A stretch of DNA of 64,000 nucleotides from a virus. Location of the stretch: IMG/VR virus record IMGVR_UViG_3300030329_005082, positions 90,662 through 154,661 of that record. One strand, written 5' to 3'. Of the stretch, positions 7,905 through 17,200 are shown piece by piece. The notes beneath the pieces are model-generated. The model searched no databases. It saw only the letters and a program-made list of their open reading frames with translations, and had not been told where the DNA came from. Numbering within the stretch: position 1 is the first letter of the stretch; each line of letters opens with the position of its first letter. Both the position numbers and the translations under genes were made by a program.

Positions 7905-8852
7905 TCACGCCTTTAAAACGACCTTCAATAAATAGGCATCAGAATCAATAAAGGCGGCATTGTCTTTACGGTCGCTGAATACATCGGCTGGCATCTCCCC
8001 AATGTCTTTATAACCGGACGTGTCCATGAGTCGGACTTCTACGTCATAAGCCAGCAACGCTTTCACCAACTTCATGGCTTTTTTCTGGGCGTCAGCATCC
8101 AACCCCAACAAGACTGGTGTGTCGTTTTTTACGATCTTCCGAAAGAGTCGGCTGTCTTCTCGTAGGGTTGAGCCGAGCAGCGGAATGCTGTTCTCGCCAG
8201 CCACAATAGCGTCAAAAACACCCTCAACCAAAGTGACCTCTCGTTCCCAGTCAATCAGCAGTTCGTTGAAGATGATGTCTTTGTTGCCGGGTCCGTTGAG
8301 ATACGGAGGCCAGACATTAGGATCATATGTGCGGGACGTGAAAAAGTTACAGTAGCCGTCTTCGTCAAATGAAGGGAGGATAATCCTGTTTTTGTATTCC
8401 CCGGAAGCGCAGTAGCCGATCTTCCAATAAAGGACGTCTTTCTGTTCAACGGCACGTTTGCGTAAATAGTTTAGGGGCACTCTTGCCGAGGCAGGGTGAG
8501 AGCGACCAGTTAGTGTTTGAAACTCATTTGGAAGGTCAATTCGCTGTTTTATTTCCTCTTCTTTCGCAAAGAGGTTGTCTAGGTCGCCTAGCTCAATATC
8601 GGCGTCAAATTCCTTCCATCTATGGATGTGACTTATATCGCCCCAACGACGCACTATGCGTCGTAAATTTTTGGTACGCCAGTCACATGTCCAACACTTG
8701 GCAACATTCTTATCAATATTGATTGATAGCTTTGGCTTGTGGTGCTGGCAACATCGTGAAGGATAAAGGAGTTCCTTGCCCTGCCGGTGAGGGCGACCAA
8801 GGATCTCATCTAGGATTCGCTTCTTTTTGGCTGAGGTTGGATCGTTGAACAA
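7905..8852 (-). CDS. DNA primase, T4 gp61/DnaG type
   Basis: A 315-residue primase that makes RNA primers for lagging-strand synthesis. The N-terminal zinc ribbon shows C34-C35-x-H-H and C53-x-x-C56 with the KLSINI strand typical of CHC2 domains. The Toprim domain has VTLVEGVFDAI (E210), GLDADA (D252 and D254) and a D-x-GE near 282-285. The size matches T4 gp61 (about 340 residues). The only plausible start is a TTG at 8852, directly after the TAA of the nucleotidase gene, which suggests translational re-initiation. The partner helicase is not in the window. Confidence 0.92.
   Translation of the reverse strand: MFNDPTSAKKKRILDEILGRPHRQGKELLYPSRCCQHHKPKLSINIDKNVAKCWTCDWRTKNLRRIVRRWGDISHIHRWKEFDADIELGDLDNLFAKEEEIKQRIDLPNEFQTLTGRSHPASARVPLNYLRKRAVEQKDVLYWKIGYCASGEYKNRIILPSFDEDGYCNFFTSRTYDPNVWPPYLNGPGNKDIIFNELLIDWEREVTLVEGVFDAIVAGENSIPLLGSTLREDSRLFRKIVKNDTPVLLGLDADAQKKAMKLVKALLAYDVEVRLMDTSGYKDIGEMPADVFSDRKDNAAFIDSDAYLLKVVLKA
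7928..7935 (-). promoter_or_regulatory. CTATTTAT element ahead of the polyvalent/tag operon
   Basis: Read leftward this is CTATTTATTGAAGG, 33 bases before the ATG of the polyvalent gene and within the last codons of the primase gene. It is one of six gene-proximal copies in the window, all in the orientation of the gene that follows. Confidence 0.4.
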
Positions 8853-9461
8853 TTAGTATCCGAGTTCTTTAAGTTGCCTAATAGTATTATCCACGTCATC
8901 TGGATTATGTTTAATGGCAATGCCGCCACCAGCAATAAACTCGTTGATATACTTGTCACGATCATCAATCAGAAGACCTTGCTTGCCCTTGTGGGTTCCG
9001 AAGGGCTCTTTGGTATCTGATAGATTGACTAGATTTCTTGGCAATCCCAACTCTCGTTCTACCCAAAGACGCTTACCTTCTCTGGATCCCTCTGCCATGG
9101 GTGCTGAAAGAATTTCAATGCCTGGGATGTTTTTTGCATAATCCCATAATTTCTTTCCGCCTTTTTCCCAGCCGAGGTTAGCCCACAATTCTACGTCGTC
9201 CTCTACAAGACGATACATAAAATCACGAGTGCGATAGTTTCGGGGGAAACTCTGTTCGGAACTGTCGGGTCTGGCGATGTGCCAGCGGTCAATCTCCACA
9301 TCCCAGCCGCCAATCTCTTTGGCAGTTGATCTGGCTAACTTGTGTAGTGGATCGTCCGGACTATCCTTGAGGCGTTTCATTTCCTCGTTCATGTATTTAA
9401 GCACGCCTGTTTCAAAATCTACAAGCACGCCATCCATGTCCATAAAGACTTGATGATTCAT
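8853..9461 (-). CDS. HAD-family 5'(3')-deoxyribonucleotidase-like phosphatase
   Basis: The 202-residue protein begins with the HAD motif I D8-M-D10-G-V-L-V-D, where D8 would form the phospho-aspartate. Motif II is probably ILSAP (about 120-124), and motif III/IV is GLLIDDRDKYI (about 162-172) followed by GGGIAIKHN. This layout fits phage 5'(3')-nucleotidases that recycle deoxynucleoside monophosphates during phage DNA synthesis. A strong GGAGGAG lies about 8 bases before the ATG. It sits directly upstream of the primase gene, consistent with a replication/nucleotide operon. Confidence 0.85.
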   Translation of the reverse strand: MNHQVFMDMDGVLVDFETGVLKYMNEEMKRLKDSPDDPLHKLARSTAKEIGGWDVEIDRWHIARPDSSEQSFPRNYRTRDFMYRLVEDDVELWANLGWEKGGKKLWDYAKNIPGIEILSAPMAEGSREGKRLWVERELGLPRNLVNLSDTKEPFGTHKGKQGLLIDDRDKYINEFIAGGGIAIKHNPDDVDNTIRQLKELGY

Positions 9462-9515
9462 AACGGTACTCCTCCGTATGAATATTATCGCATATATTTT
9501 ATGGAAGTCAAGAAG

Positions 9516-9959
9516 TTATTTATCTTTTTTATTGCGAGGCATGTCACGACGGGCATTTTTTTTGCTTTGCATTTCCAATTCGTAACGCTCTCTGGCTTTT
9601 CGTAAGATATCATCGTTCTGTTGCTGCTGTCTTGCTTCTTCTTCTTCATCTTCAGGAGTTACTTCGGCTGGTACTGGCCAAGCTGGCTCTTCTTTGTTTC
9701 CTGGCGGTAAACCTTCTTCAACCATGCTTATGAGGTCTTCTAGTTTGTTTTGAACATATTTTGCTAAACCAAAGGCATCTGTACTCACATCATCTGCTAA
9801 TGGACTTCCGGGTTTACGGGCTTCACCAAGAGACTCCAGGGCTTTCAATAAATGACCTAGTGCCTCACTGTTGCTGCCGTAACTGCCACCTTTAGGGCGG
9901 GTAAGTCCGCCAACTTCTTCTCTGATGATTTTTGCTAGTTGTGATTTTGTAATCTTCAT
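9516..9959 (-). CDS. MKITKSQL-tagged protein, acidic/charged (147 aa)
   Basis: The start is the ATG at 9959, because GAGG lies about 8 bases upstream and the protein then begins MKITKSQLAKIIREEV, nearly identical to the start of the next gene to the right; a TTG 15 bases upstream is less likely. After the leader come a low-complexity SYGSNSEALGHLLKALESLG region and a Pro/Glu-rich acidic stretch (about 95-115). The C-terminus is highly basic (KKNARRDMPRNKKDK), which could bind nucleic acid. No enzyme motif is seen. By its leader it may be a head-internal protein. Confidence 0.72.
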   Translation of the reverse strand: MKITKSQLAKIIREEVGGLTRPKGGSYGSNSEALGHLLKALESLGEARKPGSPLADDVSTDAFGLAKYVQNKLEDLISMVEEGLPPGNKEEPAWPVPAEVTPEDEEEEARQQQQNDDILRKARERYELEMQSKKNARRDMPRNKKDK

Positions 9960-9970
9960 TTTGTTTGCCC

Positions 9971-10312
9971 TCAATCTCGCTGTCGGCGGCTTACAATATT
10001 TTTAGCCGTCAGTTGCGCTAAGTCAATTCTATCAACACCGGAAAGTTCGGTCAGTCCATTGTCTTCTAGGTATGACCGTACTAAATTTTGTATTTCTGAA
10101 TTTCTCATTAGCATGTGTAAAACATTGTTTTTTAGAGCCTCTTCGTCAGTGCCGCCAGGGAAGGACTCGCCCCTCCAAGATTTCCCGGTGATATGGCCCC
10201 CTAGTTGGTGGGCTAGTTTCACCAGATCATCATATCTATCAGAAACACCGATTTGGTGATGCCGAATTTCTTCTCTAATGATTTGTCGTAGTTGAGACTT
10301 GGTGATTTTCAT
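9971..10312 (-). CDS. MKITKSQL-tagged protein, unknown (113 aa)
   Basis: The start is the ATG at 10312, with GGAGGG eight bases upstream; the protein begins MKITKSQLRQIIREEIR. The leader has the I-R-E triplet expected of a T4-type prohead protease site. The rest is mainly helical with a glycine-rich GGHITGKSWRGESFPGG stretch (about 38-54) and no recognised domain. It lies 11 bases upstream of the second gene with the same leader, so the pair probably arose by duplication of the 5' part. A CTATTTAT element lies about 20 bases before the ATG. Confidence 0.72.
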   Translation of the reverse strand: MKITKSQLRQIIREEIRHHQIGVSDRYDDLVKLAHQLGGHITGKSWRGESFPGGTDEEALKNNVLHMLMRNSEIQNLVRSYLEDNGLTELSGVDRIDLAQLTAKNIVSRRQRD

Positions 10313-10332
10313 TACTTTACCCTCCGGGTACA

Positions 10333-10340
10333 ATAAATAG
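10333..10340 (-). promoter_or_regulatory. CTATTTAT element ahead of the MKITKSQL gene pair
   Basis: Leftward ACTATTTATTG lies in the 32-base gap between the RuvC-like gene and the gene starting at 10312, about 20 bases before its ATG and just ahead of the GGAGGG ribosome binding site. Confidence 0.45.
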
Positions 10341-10344
10341 TATG

Positions 10345-10914
10345 TTAATCAACTAAAACTATCTTCTCTGTTAGGAACCCTTTGTTGTCTTTGTTTCTCA
10401 AAAGATATTCACCAGCACGGGCAATCACTATGGCGTCTGCCCTGTCGTCAGTTCCCTTCTTGTAGTTTCTTCCGCCACGAGCCATTTCGTACTTGAATGC
10501 TGTCTTTTCTTTTTCAATCACAGCTTCAATGACCATCTTCTTTCTTTTTGGTCCCTTTGTTCCACGGGGAAATGACAATCCATACAAAGACCTGGCACTG
10601 TTCACATTAATATACGTTGGTTCTAATTCAAACGTATCATAACACATCCATGAAACAATGCCGTTGAATTTGGCTAGTTTCATAATTGTGTCGGCTCTGG
10701 ACCTTCCAGGGATGAACTTCTTGAGAGCGGTTTCAATAAAAACATGTTCTATGTCATGATCTCTCAATTGCCAGAGTTCTGATCCGATCAGTTCTGCTTT
10801 TTGGAATAGGTTGTCTGCCTTTGAGATGTCCCAGTGGTCGCTGAGGATTAGTTGACGATCGTCTATAAGAGCAACACCGACTATTGCGGTGGAAATGTCT
10901 AAGCCTAAAATCAT
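10345..10914 (-). CDS. RuvC-like Holliday junction resolvase
   Basis: A 189-residue RNase H-fold nuclease. It starts MILGLDIS with the first catalytic Asp at D6, then VFIETALKKF with E61, and near the C-terminus DDRADAIVIARAG with D156, D157 and D160. The D-E-D-D spacing and the ADAIVIA helix match RuvC-type resolvases of phages and bacteria, which cut four-way junctions in replicating or packaging DNA. The T4 resolvase (gp49) belongs to a different fold, so this phage uses another solution. It lies between the replication genes and the tail block. Confidence 0.87.
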   Translation of the reverse strand: MILGLDISTAIVGVALIDDRQLILSDHWDISKADNLFQKAELIGSELWQLRDHDIEHVFIETALKKFIPGRSRADTIMKLAKFNGIVSWMCYDTFELEPTYINVNSARSLYGLSFPRGTKGPKRKKMVIEAVIEKEKTAFKYEMARGGRNYKKGTDDRADAIVIARAGEYLLRNKDNKGFLTEKIVLVD

Positions 10915-10925
10915 ACCTTAGTTTA

Positions 10926-12119
10926 CTACAGGTCAAGCTTTAGTTTAAATGTGTATTCGTCAATCTCTTTTTTCATGACGGGGTTCGCAAGCTTTGCTAC
11001 GCCAATAAGATTTTTGTCTTCGTCAAAGATGCCGATCTGCGTGATGAAAGTTTGCTTTTGAAACTCATCTTCAAAATCACAGTATTGACTTTCTATAGTA
11101 TTCTTGATAACAAGTTGACGTGGTTCTATATAGCCCTGGCTGCCGGTTATGGTTAGTGATCGCCAATCACCATTTGAAGAACTCAACCAAGTTGGGTTTG
11201 TTGAGTTGTTTAGTTGTCCTGGCTGGGCTGTTGCAAACATAGTCATCGTTGGAATCTTTTGTGTACCTTTAAAGGTCACCATGCTAAGACTTGCCGTTGG
11301 GAATCCGCCTGCACTACTTGTGCCAGTATACGTCCCGAAATAGGTCCATTTAGGATTGACGTTTGTGGCTGCATTGCCAGTCCCAAGATAATCATCATAT
11401 GAAGTGGTGTTGATATTTGCGGAAGAAGTTAACAGAATAAACCCTTCATTATACAAAACAACACCAACAATTGACCCACTAGTTGCACCCATTGTTGAAA
11501 TAAGTTCGCCATTACGCCGAGAGTCTACTGCTTGAGCCATCAAAGACCCTGTATAGTAAAACTTAAGATCTACTGAACCTTTCTCAATTCCAGACTCAAA
11601 GAAGATGGAAGGAATCTCTATCATGTTCACGTTGCCGTGATCATACGCATCGGTATATTCATAACTGTCGCTAATATAACGATAGTAGTTCATTGTGTTT
11701 TGCAAGGCTATTAGCTTCTTGCGGTTAGTTACGAAAGCGTTTTTCTGTGCTTCTGTTCCCGCCGGAAACGGGTTAGTCGTTGTGTGAAAATATTGACGAC
11801 TCAAGGAAGCTGTCAAGGGATAAGACCCTGTGATCATTTCGCCGGGTTCCATGTTTTCATATGAGGCAGTTGTTACATTTGGAAAAGATAACCAAAACCC
11901 ATCTTTGATAATAAATGGGTAGATCAGTTGTTGAACAGTACCGTCGCGATCAACATTATACTCGTATAAACTAATAGAACCTGTGGGAATGTTTCTTCCC
12001 ATGTTTCTATCATTGTTGATATAGGCTGATCCGCTATAAAAGACAAATTCATATTCCGGACGGGTAACCATCCGATTTATGAATATATCGTCTTGACCGA
12101 ATTCGTGGAGGTATGACAT
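10926..12119 (-). CDS. Virion structural protein, tail/fibre type (397 aa)
   Basis: A beta-rich, Ser/Thr/Gly/Asn-rich protein typical of phage tail appendages. The last 40 or so residues (QIGIFDEDKNLIGVAKLANP..., ending EYTFKLKLDL) align with the C-terminus of the neighbouring 358-residue protein (TVGLYGANNELLAVGKLSEP..., ending EYTLRVRLDY), so the two share a C-terminal module. It begins MSYLHEFGQDDIFINRM after a GGGAGG-type site in the 11-base gap. Attachment to the baseplate or fibre is inferred from composition and position only. Confidence 0.7.
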   Translation of the reverse strand: MSYLHEFGQDDIFINRMVTRPEYEFVFYSGSAYINNDRNMGRNIPTGSISLYEYNVDRDGTVQQLIYPFIIKDGFWLSFPNVTTASYENMEPGEMITGSYPLTASLSRQYFHTTTNPFPAGTEAQKNAFVTNRKKLIALQNTMNYYRYISDSYEYTDAYDHGNVNMIEIPSIFFESGIEKGSVDLKFYYTGSLMAQAVDSRRNGELISTMGATSGSIVGVVLYNEGFILLTSSANINTTSYDDYLGTGNAATNVNPKWTYFGTYTGTSSAGGFPTASLSMVTFKGTQKIPTMTMFATAQPGQLNNSTNPTWLSSSNGDWRSLTITGSQGYIEPRQLVIKNTIESQYCDFEDEFQKQTFITQIGIFDEDKNLIGVAKLANPVMKKEIDEYTFKLKLDL

Positions 12120-12130
12120 GCAGCCTCCCG

Positions 12131-13207
12131 TTAGTAATCTAGTCTAACCCTAAGAGTGTACTCGTCTGCTGGAGTCTTCTTTAGAGGCTCGCTCAATTTG
12201 CCGACAGCCAACAACTCATTGTTTGCTCCATAGAGACCAACAGTTGTGATGTAGGAGACTGGATCATCCGTACTCACATCTTTGACTCTAATCTTGCTAG
12301 AGTTTAGGTAAGTTGGGTTACTGCTGTAATTGAACTCATTAGATCCTGCACGGCAGAAGTAAATTGTTGAGTTTAGTTCGGTTGTGTTGTTAAAGCTGAC
12401 ATTGCGTACTCTGCGACGAAGTGCGTCGCAGCTAGCACTGATTGCGCCAGAGACCATGAGTTGTGTGGAATTCTGTGCAGCAGGATTCATAGGTCTAGCG
12501 GCAGTAGCGATTGGAGTATTGAACACAGAAGACGTAACAACGGCAATACCAGCTTGATAGAATACTAGACCAGCAGCAACTCCTGTTGGCTCTCCATCAC
12601 TAGAGGCAGCCCATAAGACGTTATATTCGCCTGCTGGTGAGTTTGTCAAAGCATTAGTTGCATTTGTATCAGTTAGAGTAATTAATTCATCGCCTATTGT
12701 GGCCGGTGTCAGATCGCTACCAGCATTTAATACTAGCGAGAACCCGCCGCCGTTGACCTTTTGAATCTCATCCTTTGTGAGGAGTCTGGCAAAATTGATG
12801 AAATAAACTCCATTCATTCTACTAGAGGCATCAGAAGTACCAAAAGCACCAGAAACATCAAATCTCTGAATATTGCCGTCTGAGTCATACCCACACAACA
12901 TTTGGGCCATTTCATTGTAAATATCGTTTTTCTGATTGAGTTGTGTAGGGGAAAGAACTTCACCACCGGCTATTCCAGAATATAAACCAACAGTCAAATC
13001 TAGAATGTGGTTTGCTGATGAACTTAGATAAGGGTAATCATAAACTGATTGGAACATTCCGTGGGAATAATTCTTTACGTTTTCTTCTGCTCCGAAAGTA
13101 CCATAGGTTCCGGACAAGATTGTTCCTGTAAGAGGAATTGCTTCATGAAGCTTTGTTCGGTTCTGTTGAACATCTTCGCTTAGTAGTGTCTTAAAACTCG
13201 TTGCCAT
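12131..13207 (-). CDS. Virion structural protein, tail/fibre type (358 aa)
   Basis: Beta-rich protein with many Asn, Ser, Thr and Ala residues and no enzyme motif. N-terminal sequence includes LLSEDVQQNRTKLHEAIPLTGTILSGTYG in consecutive segments, and the C-terminal 40 residues are homologous to those of the 397-residue neighbour downstream. The shared C-terminus may be a trimerisation or docking module for a common partner. AAGGA precedes the ATG. It is co-oriented with and tightly spaced to the other tail genes. Confidence 0.7.
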   Translation of the reverse strand: MATSFKTLLSEDVQQNRTKLHEAIPLTGTILSGTYGTFGAEENVKNYSHGMFQSVYDYPYLSSSANHILDLTVGLYSGIAGGEVLSPTQLNQKNDIYNEMAQMLCGYDSDGNIQRFDVSGAFGTSDASSRMNGVYFINFARLLTKDEIQKVNGGGFSLVLNAGSDLTPATIGDELITLTDTNATNALTNSPAGEYNVLWAASSDGEPTGVAAGLVFYQAGIAVVTSSVFNTPIATAARPMNPAAQNSTQLMVSGAISASCDALRRRVRNVSFNNTTELNSTIYFCRAGSNEFNYSSNPTYLNSSKIRVKDVSTDDPVSYITTVGLYGANNELLAVGKLSEPLKKTPADEYTLRVRLDY

Positions 13208-13227
13208 TTGTTATTCCTTCTTATAGT

Positions 13228-14184
13228 CTATATTTTCTTCAACAACTTCAATGCAATGTCTGTGCGATAGCCAGTTGTGAATCCGGTAACCCTAACGACT
13301 GTATCAATTATCCTAACATCGATATCGCCATCGCCAGGGTCTGTTGTACCAGTTGAACCAAGTTGTGTAAAGAGAGCAGTATTCACTTGTAGGTCAAGCG
13401 TTGCTCTTAGGTTGAATTTCAAACGTGTTCCGATTCGTCCGGTGGTGTCTGTAGAGCCAATCACTTTACCTGGGCTGCGAAGTCCGTCCTGCGTTTGTTC
13501 TGTTTCAAAAGGAAGAAAATAGTCTTCATTAGAGTTCGTGGAGAAATAATAACTCGCTACACTATCATCATCAATAAATGTTGGAGTAGCCAAAGTCCCA
13601 TCACTAGTTGCTAGTTGCAAGAGTCTGTTATCAACCTCAATAATATACTGAGTTTCCATCAAGCTTCTGTTTGTTTCGGACAAAGATCCCAAAGTTAGTT
13701 GAGAAGTGTCCAAGCCTTGATCAAATACAATTTTTGATTCGCTGTCTAATGCACCATCTTGAGATGCTCTATATCCACCAGCAGTAAATGCTGTACCAGT
13801 ATTGTCCCTAATCGCTGTAGTTGTCGTTGCATCTACGGCAACACTATATCCGCCGGCAGCCTGCGTTGGCGCGCCAAGAGCAGGAAGGTTGTTCAATTTA
13901 ATAACAGGCAAATACAACAAAGAGTTATCAGCGTAAGTCAAAAGCTTATTCTTCAAAACACTTGTATTATTTGTAAAAGCTTCAAACACAGGAAGCTGGA
14001 GAATTCTCAAATCTTCATAACCTGAAGATGTTACTGGGGTATAAAGTGAATAATCAACTTCGTCGTCGCCAAGTGCAAACTTGGAAATTCTAAAGCTGCC
14101 ATCACCGGCTGCAAGGCGCTTTCTGCCAGCGTCTGTCAAAACAGCGTCTAGGATGATGTCGCCACTATTATCTAAAAATGCCAT
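13228..14184 (-). CDS. Virion structural protein with LTxxGRxxLxxG N-terminal module
   Basis: A 318-residue protein beginning MAFLDNSGDIILDAVLTDAG. The N-terminal 60 residues follow the pattern LTDAGRKRLAAGDGSF...FALGDDEVDY, which I recall from tail proteins of marine myoviruses; a diverged copy heads the 297-residue protein at 21083-21976. The remainder is beta-rich and Thr/Asp-rich. The C-terminus has VRVTGFTTGYRTDIAL. GAGGAAAA precedes the ATG. Exact tail location is unknown. Confidence 0.72.
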   Translation of the reverse strand: MAFLDNSGDIILDAVLTDAGRKRLAAGDGSFRISKFALGDDEVDYSLYTPVTSSGYEDLRILQLPVFEAFTNNTSVLKNKLLTYADNSLLYLPVIKLNNLPALGAPTQAAGGYSVAVDATTTTAIRDNTGTAFTAGGYRASQDGALDSESKIVFDQGLDTSQLTLGSLSETNRSLMETQYIIEVDNRLLQLATSDGTLATPTFIDDDSVASYYFSTNSNEDYFLPFETEQTQDGLRSPGKVIGSTDTTGRIGTRLKFNLRATLDLQVNTALFTQLGSTGTTDPGDGDIDVRIIDTVVRVTGFTTGYRTDIALKLLKKI

Positions 14185-14254
14185 AACTTTTCCTCTTTAT
14201 AAACTACACTCGCAGTTCTTATTAAGTAGTATCGTTTTATCAAAATTATTTTTC

Positions 14255-17200
14255 TTAATCATTACACAATGTATTTTCGTCTTCTTCTTCCGGCGCTTTT
14301 TCGTCAAAGGTGAGTTTTATATCAAATTTGCGACCCGTATCTCGGGAGGTCAATCGGAAGACAAATGTGTTGCCTACTACTGGTGATCCATGTACTGATG
14401 CTAGGTTTTTTGTGCCCTGTATAACGCCTTCTGAGTCTAGATCAAAAAATGGGAATGTCTGTATATCAGACGCTTCCACTCTCATAAATCTAGCGAAGCG
14501 GCGGGTGGGCATCTGTGTTGAAATCGGTGTATATTGAAACAACTCTATTTCGGGTATAAATAACCCTTTTTCGTACACCAGTCGCACTCTATAAATTGGA
14601 GCCGGCAAAGATGGATTACCGTGATTATCCTCTACATAGCAGGTGTAATAATAATAAGTGTTAGTTTCTAAAGTATCCAACACATCAAATGAAACAACTG
14701 TTTCAACATTTTCTTCTGGGTCAAGTGACAGCGTTCGTATTCCTCCGCTGGCAAAAGATGCATATAGATCATTATAACTTGGTACGGTAAAATCTAATGC
14801 TCGCGCTCTCAAGAGAATAACTTTTTGTATTTCTTCTATGCCTTCGTTTTTATATTCTAGATGCCCTGGTCTAAGGTCGTAATTTTCAAACTGCCTCTGG
14901 TATTGGTATAGTGCTTGGATTTTTTCTGCATTTTGTCCAACATTTATAAATTCAAGCGCATGATCGCCTGTGTAGTTTCCAGTACCAAGTTGAGTGTTTA
15001 TTTTAATTTGTCTAAAATTGTCCAATAAAGGAAGGACTTGAATATCCGGGGCACAGGGAGGGTGAGACATAATATTTACGATCGGATAGCTGATACATCT
15101 TGCAACCCTTGGGTCTTGTGGGTCCTCAAAAAATGTGCCATAAATTGGAACCTCTAATACTTGAACAACAGGTTTCTCATATGAGCGGATATCATAAGTA
15201 ACCAATGCTGGGTTCATCGTGTTTGGAATCTCTTGAGGGTCATTTGTGAGGAGCGACAACGGCTCGTCGGCATCAATAACCAAAACCTCACATTGCGTAC
15301 CGACAACAAGCCTAAACTCACTCAACTCATAACGGTATTTAGTGTCGTATTTCACTTGCGTATCAACATAGGTTATAGTTTGAGACTCTCCTGTGTTGGC
15401 AAACAAAATATCTTGAATTTTTGTACCTTCCTGATTATACTTGGATAATCTGTATCCCAAAGATTCAGATGGAGACTCTGTGTCTTTACCGAGGTAATTG
15501 AAGTAATTCAATACTTTTGGTTTTATTGTGGAACGAGAATTTAATAAAGCGCGTTGAAGATTCTCTTTTTGAGAATTTGTCAACCGAAATCTTGTTATTG
15601 GTTCTATTCCTTTTTCCGATACCACCAAAGATTCAATAACTTCGTCATTCATTCCAAATTCTAGTGCTTCAAAAATACTTGTTGATCGGAAAGGTTTTGT
15701 TCCTAAATTAGTAGTTGATATAGAAAACCCATTACCGTCCTCATTGGTAACAACATAATCTGTAAATACTTGATAGGATTGTTCTGCTCCTTCGCTTGCT
15801 CGCAAAGATTCTAGAACGGCTGAACTTACTTTGTTTTCTTCAATTATCTTTCCAACGTCTCCTTGGTCAGAAGTGGCAAACGAAGGCTGTATATACATTG
15901 GAAAGAATTTCTTTTTCTCTTCTAGTTTCTTTAGTATTCCGATCTCTGTTGCTGGGAACATAACGGATTTCAAAGATCTGTCAATTGTTATTTTCTGTTC
16001 AGCAGTAAGATCGCATGTTGCTTTATGTGAATACACATCAAGATAATCTCTAAGACTTGTGTCGTTTAGAAGGTTTTGATTTTCGGGAATATTGCCCTCT
16101 AAAGTCGCTGAGACTGCATACTCTTTTTGCAAAGTATTGCCGGCAACTGGGTTACCTTGCCAGGCAGGGCTCAACCTTAGTCCGTCATTGTCAATAATCG
16201 CGGACGTAAACAAATCATAGATATACATACTTGGCTGTACATTTTCAGGTATATTTGATCCACTAACTGTTTTTTCATAGTTTTTATCATAGAAAAGATA
16301 CTCTGGATTAATCTGAGAAAATCCTATAGCCCGAGGAGGACCCTCATCCAAATCTAGAAAAGCGTGTGTCTCTAGTCGTGTGACATATGGTGTTTCCACA
16401 GTAAACTTTACAAAATCATACACTGTTTTCTTGCTCTTGGGGGATGTCTTCAGAAGATTTAAGATATATTCTTCACCCAAAACACTCTTCACTGCATTAT
16501 ACAGAGCAACCCTATCTTGATATATTTCTGTACCAAGTCCGGCAAACAAATACATTGTTCCAAATTGAAAAGATTTACCTAGATTTGGGAAGGCAGCCGC
16601 ACCAAACGTTGAGAACTCAGCCTCAAGTCCTGTCACACGCTGTTGAAGCCTCGCTATCTCCCTTTCGTTTTCCTCGGATGGGTTTTCCAGTTGCTCTAGT
16701 GCAATTTCCCGTTGGCGTTCAATCAGGGTGTCTATCTCTTCTTGTATACTGGCACGTGTTTCTCTAAATCTTAGCATTTTATATGCATGTTCATGAAGTG
16801 GCTCATCAACTTTAGCAGTAGCAATTATTGCCCCATAAAAAGCCAAAGACCCTTCTGTTATCTCTCCGTCCTCATAGGTGAGTATTGTAGATAATTGCTG
16901 AGTTATTTGTTCTCGCGAGTCGCTTAATATCCTCTCTATGGTTTCGGCTCTCAATTTAGAAAGTACCCCTGGGAGCCTGATAACCCCTCCCATGCCGTCT
17001 GTGGCTAGATAATCATTTGAGCGAATTTGAGATAAGCTGTACCCCTCCCTCTCAGCAGTGGGGTTGTTACGGATAGCAACGAGCCACTCATCCATTTGTT
17101 TTTGATCTGGCATTAGTGCAATATCTTGATTATCCTCACTCCAGCCACCCAAGGACCAGCGTATATTAGACCCATATGATTCAGCCGAAGCCTGAAGAGA

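Noticed and set aside
14185-14254. Terminator between the 1017- and 318-residue genes
   Set aside because: The 70-base gap is AT-rich but shows no stable stem.
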